A stretch of 64,000 nt of DNA from Corythucha ciliata (GCA_038030265.1 CM075939.1:34267253-34331252); one strand, 5' to 3'. Shown: positions 24,561 through 36,412, counted from the first letter of the stretch. Made by a program: numbers and translations. The notes: generated by a model from the sequence alone, not told the origin.

Positions 24561-27500
24561 CCCATAGGTAAGACACTACAGTCGTTTCCCGATGTAACAC
24601 GTTTAAACCGCCCGCACCGATGAAATCGTGGGATTCCCGCGCTCACGTACTTTAGGGCCTTGGGGTATAATAATTGACAAACGTTTCTGATGGGAAAATG
24701 GTGAATAGTAAAATGGACCAGTATGAAATTGCACTATGTTAAACAAGAAAATCGCCAAGGAAATTCTATTTAGTCTTTAAACTAAACCAATGTGATTTCC
24801 CCTTTGAACGTCTAAGTAATATGTTGCCTGCTCGCACTCCAAATTAACTAATTGCAAATGTAGTACAAGTCCATTACATCATTACGAGTCCTTTTGCCCT
24901 CGTCGTCTGTTTTAACGAATGCATGAGCCCCATCCCATAGCACCCCATAGCTCTTCTACGTTCGTTTTACATCAAGAAGTAAGGACTGAAGGAAGTGTTT
25001 TCTAGGCTGATGATGACGATGATTAGGAAATGTGAACTGCGGATAGCGGTTACAAAAAAAATTATAAAATTAATAAAAATAAACGCACAACACTCTCCTT
25101 CTTTAACACGCTCACACATCAAAGGTCTAGCTCTCTCAATCTCTCTCGCTCCCACCCTTATTCCCTGTTTCTTTCTCTCGTTGAAGGTCCCCTGTATACG
25201 CAAAACGCAAGCGCCCTTTTTCAGTAAGGGTTGGAAGTTAGAATAGTGTTGAGAAGGTTAGGTGAGTGGAGTGGGATGACTGCGATCGATTGGGTCGATT
25301 TTCCTTCCGTCTAGACGCTCGGCGCTGTCGGGGACCTAGCTGAAACGCTAGACAGTTGTGTCAGGTCCGGGTCGAAAAGCCCTTGGCCTCTCACTCTATC
25401 TCTTTTGCTCTCCTTCGTCCTTCTTCACAATAACTCTCATATTGTTTTATTTTGTAGAGGGATAGAGGGCGAGGGCATTTTATCTTGTTATTGCTGTGAA
25501 TTATTCGGAAAAAAGACGTTTCCACCGTCGCATTTACACGTTCCAATAACGCCTTACACATAGCAAACAGACAACAAGCCTGTGAAAGAAAGAAAGGCGT
25601 TTGAGAGTAAAATAATGCCCCTTGGGAAATAAAAAGGAGAAAATCGAAAAAAAATGATTGATTGCGGAGATGAAATAGAATTTTTGTGTGGAGTAGTACA
25701 TTATCAAGTTTTCGGATTATAACGCATGGTAAAACGTTCTCATGAGTCTCATGTGCACTTTTCATTCGCATCGTCGTATTTGTTCCATGTAATCGGTTTT
25801 TATACTCTTCCTCACAAAGACAAGATAAATAAGAGTGCTGTTGGTGTGGGAGAGGGGGCGGGGTTGTATATAAGCGAAGTTACGCTCTCGTAAAAAACGG
25901 CCCGGGAAAAGTGCCCTGGGAAAGTTTCTAATCCAGCTATCTTCCCTAACTTTGGAAAAATAGACTTGGCGGGAGGGGAGACTTCATAATAATAGTAAAA
26001 AAACCTTCAACCATTTCCTACACTTTTATGGGGTTCTATCACCAGGTGAACTCCACGTCCAAAACGACAGCACTGGGGCAAAGCGGCATGTTCTCAAGAG
26101 CAAACTAAAAAGTCCAGCAATTTTCATTTTTTATATTTCTTTGAATTTTTCCTATACTAACATATTTATAGGACAGACACTTCAATGAGACATGCAATTA
26201 CGGTAATAAGTGTTGAGAAGTGTTTTCGATGTAGGTAAACATGACTGAAAAAGTACCATTATCCTTATTAATTATTGAATAAAATACCTAAAAGGCGACT
26301 ATCAATTTCAGTTCCATTGGAATGTTGAATCAATACTGTTACAGCATGTTGTCGGCTGAAGGAAGCAACTCATAATCCGATAGATTTTGATTTGCTTATT
26401 TTAATTGATCCATAAAGAAATAAAAAGTGCTTGAGACATGTACACCCATTTTATTCTACGCATATTTTCCTTCTTTTTTCTTTAATCAAAGAAAAATATC
26501 ATACAAGGAACGCCGGTGTTTACTGGGTAGACAAATAAACACAAGAAAATACGAGTAGAAGGGAGGGGGAGTTGAGAAAATAACAAGCCAAACTCAGTTG
26601 GGGCAGGTCGTTGTTTTTGCAATGGCAGCCAATGAGGATGAGAACGACGAGCAAAAGGGTCTCATTGGAGCCTTGAAGAGACGAAGGCAGAGAGGATAAG
26701 TTCGCCGAAGACATCGTTTCAGGAGTGGGACGGGGAATGAAAAGCTGTAACGCAGGAAACGGAGTGAGTTGGCTGATTGGTCGTGGGGTGATGATGAGAG
26801 GGGGGGCTGGGATGGCAGAAGGACGAAAATCGGCGCCCCCAAATGAGTTCGTTGCCCTGTACAGTAGACTATACCCAATTCCTAAAGGGTTGAAAGAAAA
26901 TTTCATCGATTTCAAGCTCAATTGCTTTATTTTCAAATTTATTTGCAAAATAACAATCGTTGTTATTCATTGTATTCCCAATTTGCTGGTGAACTCGAAA
27001 ATGAATGACCAATGTTATATGTGTTCCTCAATTTCTATAGAAACATACACCGAGTTAAAGATAATACACCTGCAGGGACAAAGGATTCAAAGGGTCACTC
27101 TCCCCCTCGCCATTTGTATAACATGCTTTTAAGGCCACCCAGGGGCTCAAAAGGGAAAACTCTTCCTTAAACAGACATCATCCTCTCAAAAAGGGGGCGG
27201 AGCTGTTATTCCCGGGACTGGATGTGGATGTGTTTTGGCGGGCTTTGACCTACCACAACATGAGATTGTTGAACCCACGCAGCTTCCCTCCCTACCTCTT
27301 ATCGTCCCGTCCCGTAGTTTACAGCAGTCTACCGCAGTGTACAGAATACATAGCCCTCTTACCCTCCAACCACCCCTTTGAAAAATTTTCTGTGAAGTTA
27401 GAATGAAAATATATTCAACCGGAAGTAATAATGGGATACGGGAAAGCATATTTATTTTTATTACGTCCACTATTTTCCAAGGAAAACGCTGTTCAGGAGA

Positions 27501-28882
27501 AGTAACGAATAAAGAGGAGGAGGGAATTATTTGCCTTAACACGCATCGGAATAAACAACGACCTTTAGTAAAGAATCGTTGAACTCTCCGTCCAAGTCAA
27601 AATAAATAATTTCTTAGAGGCCTTTTTCCTATAGTAGGCCGTAAAGTTTATTTTGTCAAAATAACCCCTGAAATGGATTTGTTTAGTAGAACTGTAGAAA
27701 ATCACCCACTGATCACATGAAAATCCATCCATATTATGGGATGTGGGGATGTCCGTATTCCAGAAATTCATCTATCCCGAATAATCATTTGGGCATGAGA
27801 AAGTTAAGTTAGCTCTATCTATTTCCCAGGACACTTTCCTATTATATACTCACATCATAAATCCCTGTTGTAAGTACTGTAATTCCAAATATTAATAACG
27901 GTTCAAAAAACGTAAATTGATAGCGGTTTTGTAAAACGAAATTTCACTAAAAAGAGAGAGGCAACAAAAGCGATACTAATACAAATCATAATTATAACAA
28001 CATCTCCCCTTTAGTCTCTTCCTGATGCATTCATCCGGGAGCCGGGGACATCGTTCACATTGAAAAATTGCTTATTTCTTTATAAGTCCATGTCAAATTG
28101 TTACGAACCGTAAAGAAGTGATAGATGCTCCCACACTTCCAGACACCGGAGTCTTGAGGGGCGAGTATATCTTCCATCTAGTCGAAGCAAAACAAACTAG
28201 CGCTTTCTCGTTTACGCCGTTTTGAGAAATAGGTTTGCATTATTATGGGAATCGTCTGAAATTGTTTGGCTTACTGAAGGGGGTTTTCACATATAACTTC
28301 TTAGTGGAATCAGAAAGGGTTGATGATGTTTCGTTGCACACAGAATTAGTTGTTATTTCTCCACTCTTTCCGTTCAGCGCTACAGTCCTACAGATAGAGA
28401 ACATCGGCCCAATTAAACATCCTTTTTTTAAAACCACAGACCACTTATGTCGTATCAGCCTTACTCCATCTGTTTCCAGATCTGCGCCGCACTGGAAAAA
28501 GAATGAGAGGGTATGCGAGAGGGAGAGAGAGAAAGAAAGAGAAACAATACAACCTCACTGCACGAAGATAACCCGTTGACGCGACACCCATCAGACGCCG
28601 CTGTTTATGGGATCCAATAAATGCAAAAGTGGTTTGGGTATACCATCACGCAGCGTGGTAAAGTTAAAAGAAAACAAGAAAATCTCTCCAACGCTATTTA
28701 ATTTTCATGGTGAAACTCGAAGAATGTGAGAGGAAAAAAGGGTCCCTCTATTAACTTTTCTTAAATTAGGTTTTAGAAAATTGAGCTTCAGTAATCACCT
28801 CAGCAAAAGTCGGTTAAACTGTAAGATAAGAGACGAAATGGTCAAAAACAAGTGTCATTAAATCCACGACTTTATTCAGTAC
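24561..28882. other. Non-coding stretch with weak coding hints
   Basis: No complete gene could be built. An ATG in good context at 26621 opens only 25 codons of charged sequence before a stop, and a later frame near 26828-26940 reads plausibly; the two could not be joined by matching splice phases. A TATA-like 'gtatataag' lies at 25866 without a following open frame. The remainder holds no terminal repeats that I can see. Confidence 0.35.
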
Positions 28883-29160
28883 CAAGGTGACTAAACTTTA
28901 CTATAGGTGCCACAGATTTCCCCCTGCACATTGGACAGAAGGGGTGGAGACTGACGTCACCAGCAGTCCTTTGTTCCCGATTGCTCATCCTAGAGCAGCA
29001 GAGCAAGTTAATTTTGAAATTGAAGTTTATGAATTTTCAAAAATCACAACCCAGTAACAATTAATAATGTACTGGGTCCAGCGCAATGGCGGGTGGGACT
29101 GCTCATGAAGTAGGTGAAGGACAGTGATCTGCGGCACCTATAGAAAATTTAGTCACCTTG
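28883..29160. mobile_element. TIR MITE 'CAAGGTGACTAAA', copy 1
   Basis: A 278-bp non-coding element has terminal inverted repeats of about 30 bp beginning CAAGGTGACTAAA, with 'tataggtgcc' at the inner end. It is flanked by the perfect 8-bp duplication 'ttcagtac' (28875-28882 and 29161-29168). A second copy lies at 39597-39875 in the same orientation. The 8-bp duplication fits hAT or P-type transposases, but the terminal bases are not diagnostic. Confidence 0.88.
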
Positions 29161-29261
29161 TTCAGTACGTCAGTAGTCAGTTGTTGTTAGTTTTTCAAAA
29201 ATGAGGAAGTTTCATGGGTCAGAACTTACGCGTTAATCTAGTCTGTAATGTTTACCTATTA

Positions 29262-29825
29262 GTCCGGGAGCCCACAGTATGAAAAATCCGGGTCATTTGA
29301 TCGTGTCTGGCTCCTGCACAGGACGTTTTTTATGGTCTAAGATATGATATTTCTGAGATCGCCAGAAATATTCCGTGGGACAGGGAGCTCACAGCAGAGC
29401 TATCTGTTGACAAACACACCTCTGGGTGCTTTCAAAAAGACTGGCGGCACAGGCGAGAGTAAAAAGTCATTCGTCATGACCAATACGTTACAAAACCAAC
29501 AACGCCGTTCAATTATATTGTAGATAGCGCCATCAGCGAGCTTTAGAAAATGTGAAATTTCGAGGCTTACTATTAGCCAGGGCTTTTATTCGAAATTGGA
29601 TAGCGGTGGTGGTTTTCTAGTTTATTGCTGGCGAAGTACCAATTTTTACACTTGTCAGCTGTTTTCAATGGTGTGTTTGCCAACAGCTAGCTCTGCTGTG
29701 AGCCCCTGTCCCAGATAATTTCTGGCGATCCCAGACGTGTCGTCTCCTAGACCATAAAAAACGTCCTGCTTAGGTGCCAGACACGATCAAATGACCCGGA
29801 TTTTTCATACGGTGGGCTCCCGGAC
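29262..29825. mobile_element. Foldback element with ~160-bp TIRs, TA-flanked
   Basis: The element starts gtccgggagccca and ends with its inverse. The arms (about 29262-29430 and 29655-29825) match at roughly nine positions in ten, including 'gatcgtgtctggc', 'ggacgttttttatggtct', 'gatcgccagaaat' and 'cagcagagcta'. It is bounded on both sides by TA (29260-29261 and 29826-29827), as expected for Tc1/mariner-type insertion. The 220-bp middle has no coding potential, so it is non-autonomous. Confidence 0.8.
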
Positions 29826-30239
29826 TATATTAATACTAAAAAAGAGCATAAATCGGACGTCGTTTGTAAAATAAGAAATAGCCCAACAGTTAATGAATAA
29901 ACAATTTTAGAAGTTTTCGGTGACTTCAATCACGTCATCCCTGGCATGGCCATTCATGATTCTTGAACCACCCACATGGCACACGGCCACGTGCTTGGCA
30001 GTGGACCAAGAGACAAGAAAACTGTAGATTCAGCATTCAAATCTGTATCTTTACCATTCAGTTTACTTGACTCCGAACGGCCACGAGTCGTAACGAAACA
30101 TTTTCCAGGGAGGGGCATGATCCTACCACCTTCACCACTACCAAAGCCAAATTATACACCGTATGAGCGTGACTCGTTGCAACAGTGGAGACGAAGCGGT
30201 TGATTCCTGAGTCACCTTCCTTCAGTTCACGGTCCTGGT
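29826..30239. other. Non-coding stretch, nothing recognised
   Basis: A 75-aa plus-strand frame (29976-30203) has no recognisable feature. No repeats were identified. Confidence 0.35.
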
Positions 30240-30620
30240 TATTTGATGCCTAGGATCTGCGGATTCCACCCTTTTCAAACAAAATTTCGCTCTTGGAGAA
30301 ATCAATTTCATGGGTTTGGCCCTTTCGAAATCCAAATTGAGTGGATTATTGCTCACAAAAACCAATTTAAGGGGTTTAAATCCGCAAAAAGCAAACCCGC
30401 TGCCATATTTGGCACTCACAGAGCCAGATTTAGCGATTTTCGCTAGTTCAATAAGGGGAAAAATGAATCGCACGACAAAAAAGGGAGAACGAACGACAAG
30501 AGCCTGCATGCCTAAAATGGAGAATCGAACGACAAGAAAGGCGAATGCACGACAGAAGTTGGCACGGCTTAAAAGGTGAATCGAACGACAAAAAAGGAAG
30601 AATGCACGACAAGAAAGAGA
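30240..30620. repeat. Two adjoining degenerate arrays
   Basis: 30240-30440 consists of 'aaatt(t/g).g.gggttt' units like those at 7.0-7.5 kb. 30460-30620 consists of 'gaatcgaacgacaaaaaagg' units about 35 bases long in five variants, interleaved with 'cctaaaatgga' style spacers. The reading frames are repeat-derived. Confidence 0.55.
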
Positions 30621-30721
30621 TTTCTAAACTACCTGACTCTCACGCTCACTATCTCTCTCTCTTTTCCCGTTCTTTTTGTCTTTTCAAGATTTTTGTGTGC
30701 AATAATGAATACCCATTACGA

Positions 30722-31000
30722 TTTTACTGAATTGGCCCCCAGGATCGAAACAGCCAACAACAGCCTTCACCTGCTGCAGGTGAAGCAACAGCCGGCACGA
30801 GAAGTGAAGCGGCTTCGTCCACCGCCCTATTTAAAGGGCTCAAGCCGACACAGCCCAAAGCTAGAACTTGCCGTTCATAGCTCAGCTTTACCAAAGCCCG
30901 CATGTGAAGGCGGTTTTACTGAATTGGCCCCTAGATGTTTTTATTATGATAAAACCGTTTTCAACGGTTCCTTGACTCAAGGAACGTTCATGGGCCTAAG
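30722..31000. repeat. Direct repeat pair and MITE end
   Basis: 'ttttactgaattggccccc' (30722) returns at 30913 as 'ttttactgaattggcccct', 190 bases apart. From about 30945 a sequence resembling one arm of the MITE at 47302-47450 follows ('ggttccttgactcaaggaa' and 'cgttcat'). This looks like a decayed copy of that MITE with one or both ends lost. Confidence 0.5.
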
Positions 31001-31097
31001 TATTTACGGAAGATATTAGTGGTAATCATGGGCGCAGTTAAGGGAGGCCTGGAGGGACCAGGATCCTCCAAAAAAGAAGAAAAGAAGCAGGTATTTA

Positions 31098-31431
31098 TAC
31101 AGAACAAAAAGGAGAGACGTTCACGTCGCGTAAAGATCACTTTATTACGGGACCGGTTTCAGCTGCTACTTTAATTATTAATGCTTTAATTATGCTTAAT
31201 TATTTATTGTTTTATGTTTATAATAGTAAGTTTGAGGGGGGTTTTGTTTGTGATTTGTTTTATCAACTGACAGGTTTGTAAGGTAAAGTGTTCATTCTTA
31301 TAAGGTTGAAGATGGCTGGCAGCAGCTGAAACCGGTCCCGTAATAAAGTGATCTTTACGCGACGTGAACGTCTCTCCTTTTTTTTCCGGTATGAAACCGT
31401 CGTCGCACCTCCGGCCTACGAACTCTTGGTC
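31098..31431 (+). mobile_element. PLE-like insertion, inverted arms, 12-bp TSD
   Basis: A 334-bp insertion is flanked by the perfect 12-bp direct repeat 'agcaggtattta' (31086-31097 and 31432-31443). Its two arms are inverted copies: 31105-31166 against 31325-31386, sharing 'ggagagacgttcac', 'gtaaagatcactttattacg' and 'accggtttcagctgct'. The right arm carries a hammerhead-like sequence at 31301-31344. Variable-length duplications, hammerhead motifs and inverted partial copies are known from Penelope-like retroelements, so this is read as a truncated PLE-type insertion. No reverse transcriptase is present. Confidence 0.65.
31301..31344 (+). ncRNA. Hammerhead-like motif (degenerate, C3 to U)
   Basis: In order: TTGAAGA, one T, a 5-bp helix II (GGCTG with CAGCT, one G-U), GAAA, CCGG, then TC as the expected cleavage dinucleotide, followed by CC pairing with GG upstream as helix I. 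The usual CUGANGA is changed to UUGANGA, which should abolish cleavage. It is a relic in a PLE-like arm. Confidence 0.4.
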
Positions 31432-31622
31432 AGCAGGTATTTAATTTAACCAAAAAAAGTGACTAACGGACGGAAGTTTCCCTTTCCCCCAACAGCAGCA
31501 ACACAGTAGATGCACTTTATTTGGACGGCTCTGTCTTTCCTAGATAGCATTAACATTAACAATCGCGTCTTCTTTCAGTTTCAGGCCATTTATTTCAATA
31601 TATGGTTGAGCAACGCCAACGC

Positions 31623-31926
31623 AAGCGCGCCTCAATGGTGTAATGAATACAGTGCTCGATTCGCAACCCAAGCGGGCCTGGGTTCGAATCCAGCCATTGC
31701 CAATTACACTATAGTGCTGTGGCGTTGCTGTGACACGGCACATTGCAGCTTCGTGTGGGCATTCCCGGCGGTGTGCGTTCAACAAACTGCGCACCGACCG
31801 AAACGCCCGCGTAGTACGGGTGTGAAGTGCACAGTTGTAACAGGATAGATGGGTATGACTTAGGAGCCAACTTGTGGCCTAGGCGTCGCCGGACTCGGCT
31901 TGGCCGGGAAGCCCCCCCCCCCCCAA
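31623..31926 (+). mobile_element. tRNA-Arg-derived SINE, copy 2
   Basis: A 304-bp insertion of the same family as 22072-22361 (opposite orientation) is flanked by the perfect 11-bp duplication 'aacgccaacgc' (31612-31622 and 31927-31937). Head: box A GGTGTAATGAATA, loop ATTCGCA, box B GGTTCGAATCC. The shared body includes 'gctgtgacacggcaca', 'gtgtgggcattcccggcg' and 'cgcccgcgtagtacgggtgt'. The tail differs from copy 1: it ends in C13 (31912-31924) and lacks the clean T-arm-like hairpin. Confidence 0.88.
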
Positions 31927-31937
31927 AACGCCAACGC

Positions 31938-33638
31938 GAGGAATATGACCTATACAAACGATATTTCGAAATGTGTGAAGTTTAACATAATTGACTAATT
32001 CATGGCCACGTTTCGCGCACTATTTTTCTCACAGTGGACGGTTGTTTTTTGAGCCTCGATTATCATTGTGTCTGGAAAAACAACATTATGGTGTCATCAA
32101 GGCATCGAATCCGAGAGTTTGTAATTTTTGAGAGCTGAAGTGAAATTGGGTTTCTTCAAGGAGGGACAATCCACGAAATTGTAGTTCAAAACGATAAGGC
32201 AAACGAGGGAAATTGGATTTCTAATAAAGCCAGTAAATCTGAAAATCGGGACTTTGGAGAACAGGGCTGTGAAACTGCGGAGAAGGACGCTTGTTTCTGA
32301 GAAGGTACACCTTATTCGCTCACCCTTTTCGCCTTTCATCGCCACGAAGCAAAGGAAAACGAATATAAATGCTCATTGGGACTAATTGACAATCACTTTT
32401 AAATTAATTATAAATTTTATAGAAGACTGGCTACTACTGAAACATACCAATCATTTTCTCTGATAATTTTAACCGTATTTGTATTTCGTGGAAAGTCACG
32501 ATGCAAGGTGAAGCTGGCAATCGTATTCGAAGGGGAATTCAAGGACCATCAGGGTTTGATTCATTGGCACAACAGTAGATTCTCCATGCGAAAATAATTG
32601 ATTATTCATCTTCTTCTGTTGGTCCAGGAAATACTTACTCAAGTATGAATATTGACTGCTTAAACTTTGATTGGGCAACATGGCTTTGTGATAAATATCA
32701 ACTGGAATAGAGTTCCAAAGTTTGATCGATGGAATCACCCCGCCACCGGCCATGACCCCATGTTTTCTTTTATGCCATTTTAAGATAGTGAGAGAGTGGG
32801 AGTGAGGGGGAGTCATTCTCGTACTCTTGGAGATTTGGCATATTCTAAATACGTCTTTGAGAGGATATAATTTTTTTTTACGAAAAAAAAAAAAAAAATT
32901 AACTCCTACTCACGGATTCGCCATAATAGTGAACTTTGTAGAATGGCCGAGGGTATGAGGGTGGCGGAAAGGGCTTGTCAAGTTCACCGTTCACCGTTTT
33001 CCGGGCCCTTCGGTCGTTCACCTTAAAATAAAACAGGGCCAGACGGCCTACAATCGATAACGTGGGGCACGGATACATCTTTCAAATATCTAAACGAAAA
33101 ACTTCACCTCCCTTCTTGGATTTATACTCTCTTCCCATATTTTTTTTCCTTGCGAGATAAAGAAAAATCATTATTTTGTGTCAAAGCTTCAAGGGTGGGT
33201 GGAGGAGGGGGTCTCCCAGTTTTTTATTTCTGAAGTCAGTGTTTTACTTTCATAAAAACCCTACCTTATTTTATACTTTCTATTCGTAACGCTCATTAAG
33301 AGCTTTATTGGCGAATGAAGTAACCAAAAAAAGGCAAGCAAGAGAATACAAACTCCCAACCTCATGTCACGGTTTTGGAAAGGAGAAGGTATGCCTTTGA
33401 GCGTACCTAGCTCTATTATTTGGAAAATGACAAATTATTTTCGTCTAGACGGAAATATAACTATAATAAATAAAAGACGTCTACGTCAGGTCAGACTCGT
33501 GTCGAGACTTATCCGTCAAGATAAAAACCTTCATCCCTCTGATATTTATACTCCTTTAAGGTAAACTAGATTACAAACTTTTGTTAAAGAAAATAAATTA
33601 CAGCGTTATTTTAATGATGATTTTGATGAAAAATAACA
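31938..33638. other. Non-coding stretch with a short degenerate array
   Basis: 32100-32290 carries 'cgaaattg..gtt' type units like those at 7.0 kb. The rest contains short unsupported frames and an A-run at 32881-32898. A minus-strand ATTAAA (33610-33615) lies 24 bases past the stop codon of the gene at 33639 and could be its polyadenylation signal. Confidence 0.4.
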
Positions 33639-34564
33639 CTATTTAGTCATAGTACCATACTTTGATTGCTCTAGAACTTGTTGACTTAATATTTTCTTGT
33701 ATAAATTTGGATCAAATTTACGCGGTCGTTTGTGAACACTGTTGAGTTTTGACTCATAAGCAGGAACATCGTATTTTCTGAAGACAGCCTTGGATTTTGG
33801 CCGAGCAGATTTGTCCTTATCGACCGAAGGTGCTTTACTTATGGTTTTTGCCTCGGTTACGATAGTTCCACCCCCAGAACAACTGCTGTCATCATCGTCG
33901 ACGCCACCGCCTCGTCTGTGAAACTCGTCAAACACGGTTCCTGACTTGTCCGTCAAAGTAGTTGCCGCGTCCTCATCTATATGAATTGTCTTGACCTGTT
34001 CGACAGTTTCGAGCGGGTACAATTTTTTGTACTCTCGTAGCATCTGTCTTTTGAAGGTGTGAAGTTTCAAGTTGTGGAGGAACGGAGAATAATCGAAGCA
34101 TGTACAGCAGATCTCAGTACACAAACAAACCTGAGGTTTTATTCTACATCGAAATGTTTTTCTCAGTATTGAATAATCACGGTGTAATCCACTGATTCTT
34201 ACCTGTATTTACTCGGAGAAATTGCCAATGCGTCTCTGTCCAGCCCTTTGCTGACCATTAATTCAAATAAAGTTTGGTACTTTTCATAGTCCGTCAACAA
34301 TACTCCTTCCGTAATGACGGACGCATCCGCCGCCTTGGATTCTTCGAAATTAACTGTTTATTGGCTTTAGCTTCAATAAAAAAGATATCTGACGTGGAAA
34401 AAACCTAAATTGGGCACAGGAGCGACATTTTCTTCCGATTTACAAGCCTGAGACGCTCTAACGAATTCCCAGAAACTTTTCAGCCGTTCTTTTTCACCAC
34501 TCCTCGAGCCAAGAGATTTGGAGAAAATCAGTTTCAACTTGGGTACGACTTGGTGCTCACACAT
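33639..34564 (-). CDS. Three-exon gene, 239-aa protein of unknown function
   Basis: Exons: 34405-34564, 34203-34353 and 33639-34047. Introns are 51 and 155 nt with GT-AG borders, and phases agree at both joints (1/1 and 2/2). The acceptor of exon 3 is chosen at 34048-34049 because it alone keeps phase. I do not recognise the product. It has no signal peptide or membrane segment. Residues 1-110 look helical and charged (FWEFVRAS, then DYEKYQTLFELMVSKGL). The middle is Asp/Ser/Gly-rich (RRGGGVDDDDSS) and the C-terminus is basic, ending near FDPNLYKKILSQQVL. A soluble cytoplasmic or nuclear protein is likely. The ATG at 34564 follows an in-frame stop closely and has A at -3. It is transcribed divergently from the gene at 36413, 1.8 kb away. 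Confidence 0.72.
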
Positions 34565-35900
34565 TGTCCAACGTGTTTCTATATTACAAATTGAGTGCAA
34601 CTATGTTATGGTTAAAACTCTAAGTTTCCGTGTCCTTGTACTTCGCGCGAAGAAGAATGTAACCCTGAAAAATGACAATTAAATGGGAGAGGCCCGCCCC
34701 TTAGTTGGGAATGTGTCTGTCTGAAAACTTCATGAGACTCTCTGAACGGAGGAAAGTTTTTTATGAAGTGATGGCTAAGTTTGTGTCTCAAGAAGTTTAT
34801 AAGAGCAGAGAGGAGAGACTCCCTTGAACATTTTGTCTTACTCTGTTGAATTTTAATTATCGTCTCAAACGCGGTACCCCATAGAACTGCAAATTAAATT
34901 ATTGTAAAAATGTCAGGTTGGCTTCAATTTTAAAGTGAAAACATGTATGTTTACTTTTGCACTATAGTAAGATGAATGTACTGATGACTGTAACCGCAGA
35001 TTAGTTCCAGGTTCCAGCTCAAGTTTAATATGACCACTTTTTGCTCAAATATATCTGAATGACACATAATGGGGAACTTGTACATTTTTCAAGCACTGGT
35101 GCTTCTTGAATAGGGCTCTTCAACAAGACAATTTGCTCACATTGAAATCAATCAAGGGGATTTTTTAAAGCGAATTTTTAAAAATTTTGAGTGGGGGTTT
35201 CATGGCGTAAAGGGCAGTTAATGAAATGGATGCTGTTGGGAAGAGGGGGAAGATGTGTTTTCTGAGGGTCAATTTTTCTTTTTATTCGTGAACAAAACAT
35301 TTTAGAGTTCCCTCAAATGCTTCAAAACTGCAGATTGACGTCAATGCCCCTCACACCATACCCCTCCTGAAGAACTTGGAAATTAATTAAAAATCACCAG
35401 CGCACCAATCGGGCTGCAACAACCGTTGATATACTTCTGTCCATGTGCCAATTCACCGTTATTCTTTTCTCCCAAATCGGGCATTCGTGCAGGTTCCCCA
35501 TTCAGATTTTTAAATAAGATTGTTATCAATTTATATCCACCAATTGAACAGTTCCGTACGACAACCGTACTGACCTTACTTAGGCTTCGGGTACTATGCA
35601 TGCGATTTCTGACGAAAATGTGTTCTGACGAGCTCTGACGAATTCGCTTAAACAAATAAACGTCTGCTTTTCAATGAAAGTGGTTACTATGGGAGAGAAA
35701 TCAACCTGTCCTTGATAGGACACACACGGTATACAGGGCAACATCGTGTCAAATAACGAGGCCTTGTTCTCACTGAGCTGGAGCACGCCACTTCTATAAT
35801 ACGGCACGTGAAGTGTGTAGTGACGCTAAATGCAGGTTACCAAGATCTTCCTGACTTGACTACAAAATATGCCGGCACCTAGGTTCACCTTGATTAATAT

Positions 35901-35979
35901 TTTATTTTTAGGGCTTTAGCTTATTGCTTCTTCTACTTCTTTGTTAGGAGAAGCAATAAGCCAAAGCCCTAAGAATAAA
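35901..35979. repeat. 31-bp inverted repeat over a coding relic
   Basis: 35901-35931 is the reverse complement of 35949-35979 with two mismatches, around a 17-base centre. The right arm is the start of the Gag-like open frame, so the left arm is an inverted extra copy of the coding sequence, as produced by template switching or foldback repair. Confidence 0.75.
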
Positions 35980-36150
35980 GTACCTGTAATCAATTTGTAT
36001 GGCTTAAAAACTAATAATATTAATAACCTATGTTCACCCTTTATGAAATTTTCTCCTAATATGCAGAAATATATGCTGCACAAGATTTGGCCCACAGCAT
36101 CCCAAAGACAAGATTCGAATAAATACTTCATCACCACCATGGACATATAC
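35950..36150 (+). pseudogene. Gag/ORF1-like coding relic, second copy
   Basis: A 70-aa frame includes PKNK followed by YGLKTNNIN (35998-36024), matching the relic at 19186-19345 with only synonymous changes in the nonapeptide. No upstream or downstream domain remains. A fragment of a non-LTR retrotransposon ORF1 is the likeliest source, not proven. Confidence 0.45.
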
Positions 36151-36352
36151 TAACCATGGAAATATACCTATGCAGTTACATAAATTCCGGGCTCTATAAC
36201 GCTAATAAATACCATCAATAGTGCGTTTTTCCGACAACTCATAGCTCATAGTTGAGCCCCAGAACCGTATACGGTACCTGCTGGATTAACATGTGTTTTA
36301 TTAAATTCAAAATCTAGTATATTAAAAAATTATGTGAAAGCTTACGCTGAGC

Positions 36353-36358
36353 TATAAA
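36353..36358 (+). promoter_or_regulatory. TATA box of the 36413 gene
   Basis: TATAAA lies 60 bases before the start codon, giving a predicted transcription start near 36383 and a 5' leader of about 30 nt. Confidence 0.5.
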
Positions 36359-36412
36359 TTCTCCGTTTCGTCTTTGTTTGGATGTCAAAATTGTGTTAAT
36401 AGAGAAAATTTG

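Larger units (their letters stand above)
34565..36352. other. Intergenic stretch between divergent genes
   Basis: It should contain the promoter of the minus-strand gene; no clear TATA was found there. It also holds the inverted repeat at 35901-35979 and the Gag-like relic at 35960-36060. The rest shows no coding or RNA feature. Confidence 0.45.

Noticed and set aside
25866..25874. TATA box 'gtatataag'
   Set aside because: No open frame or exon downstream could be supported.
26621..26947. Start of a gene at the ATG near 26621
   Set aside because: 25 codons then a stop; the next plausible frame could not be joined through matching donor and acceptor phases.
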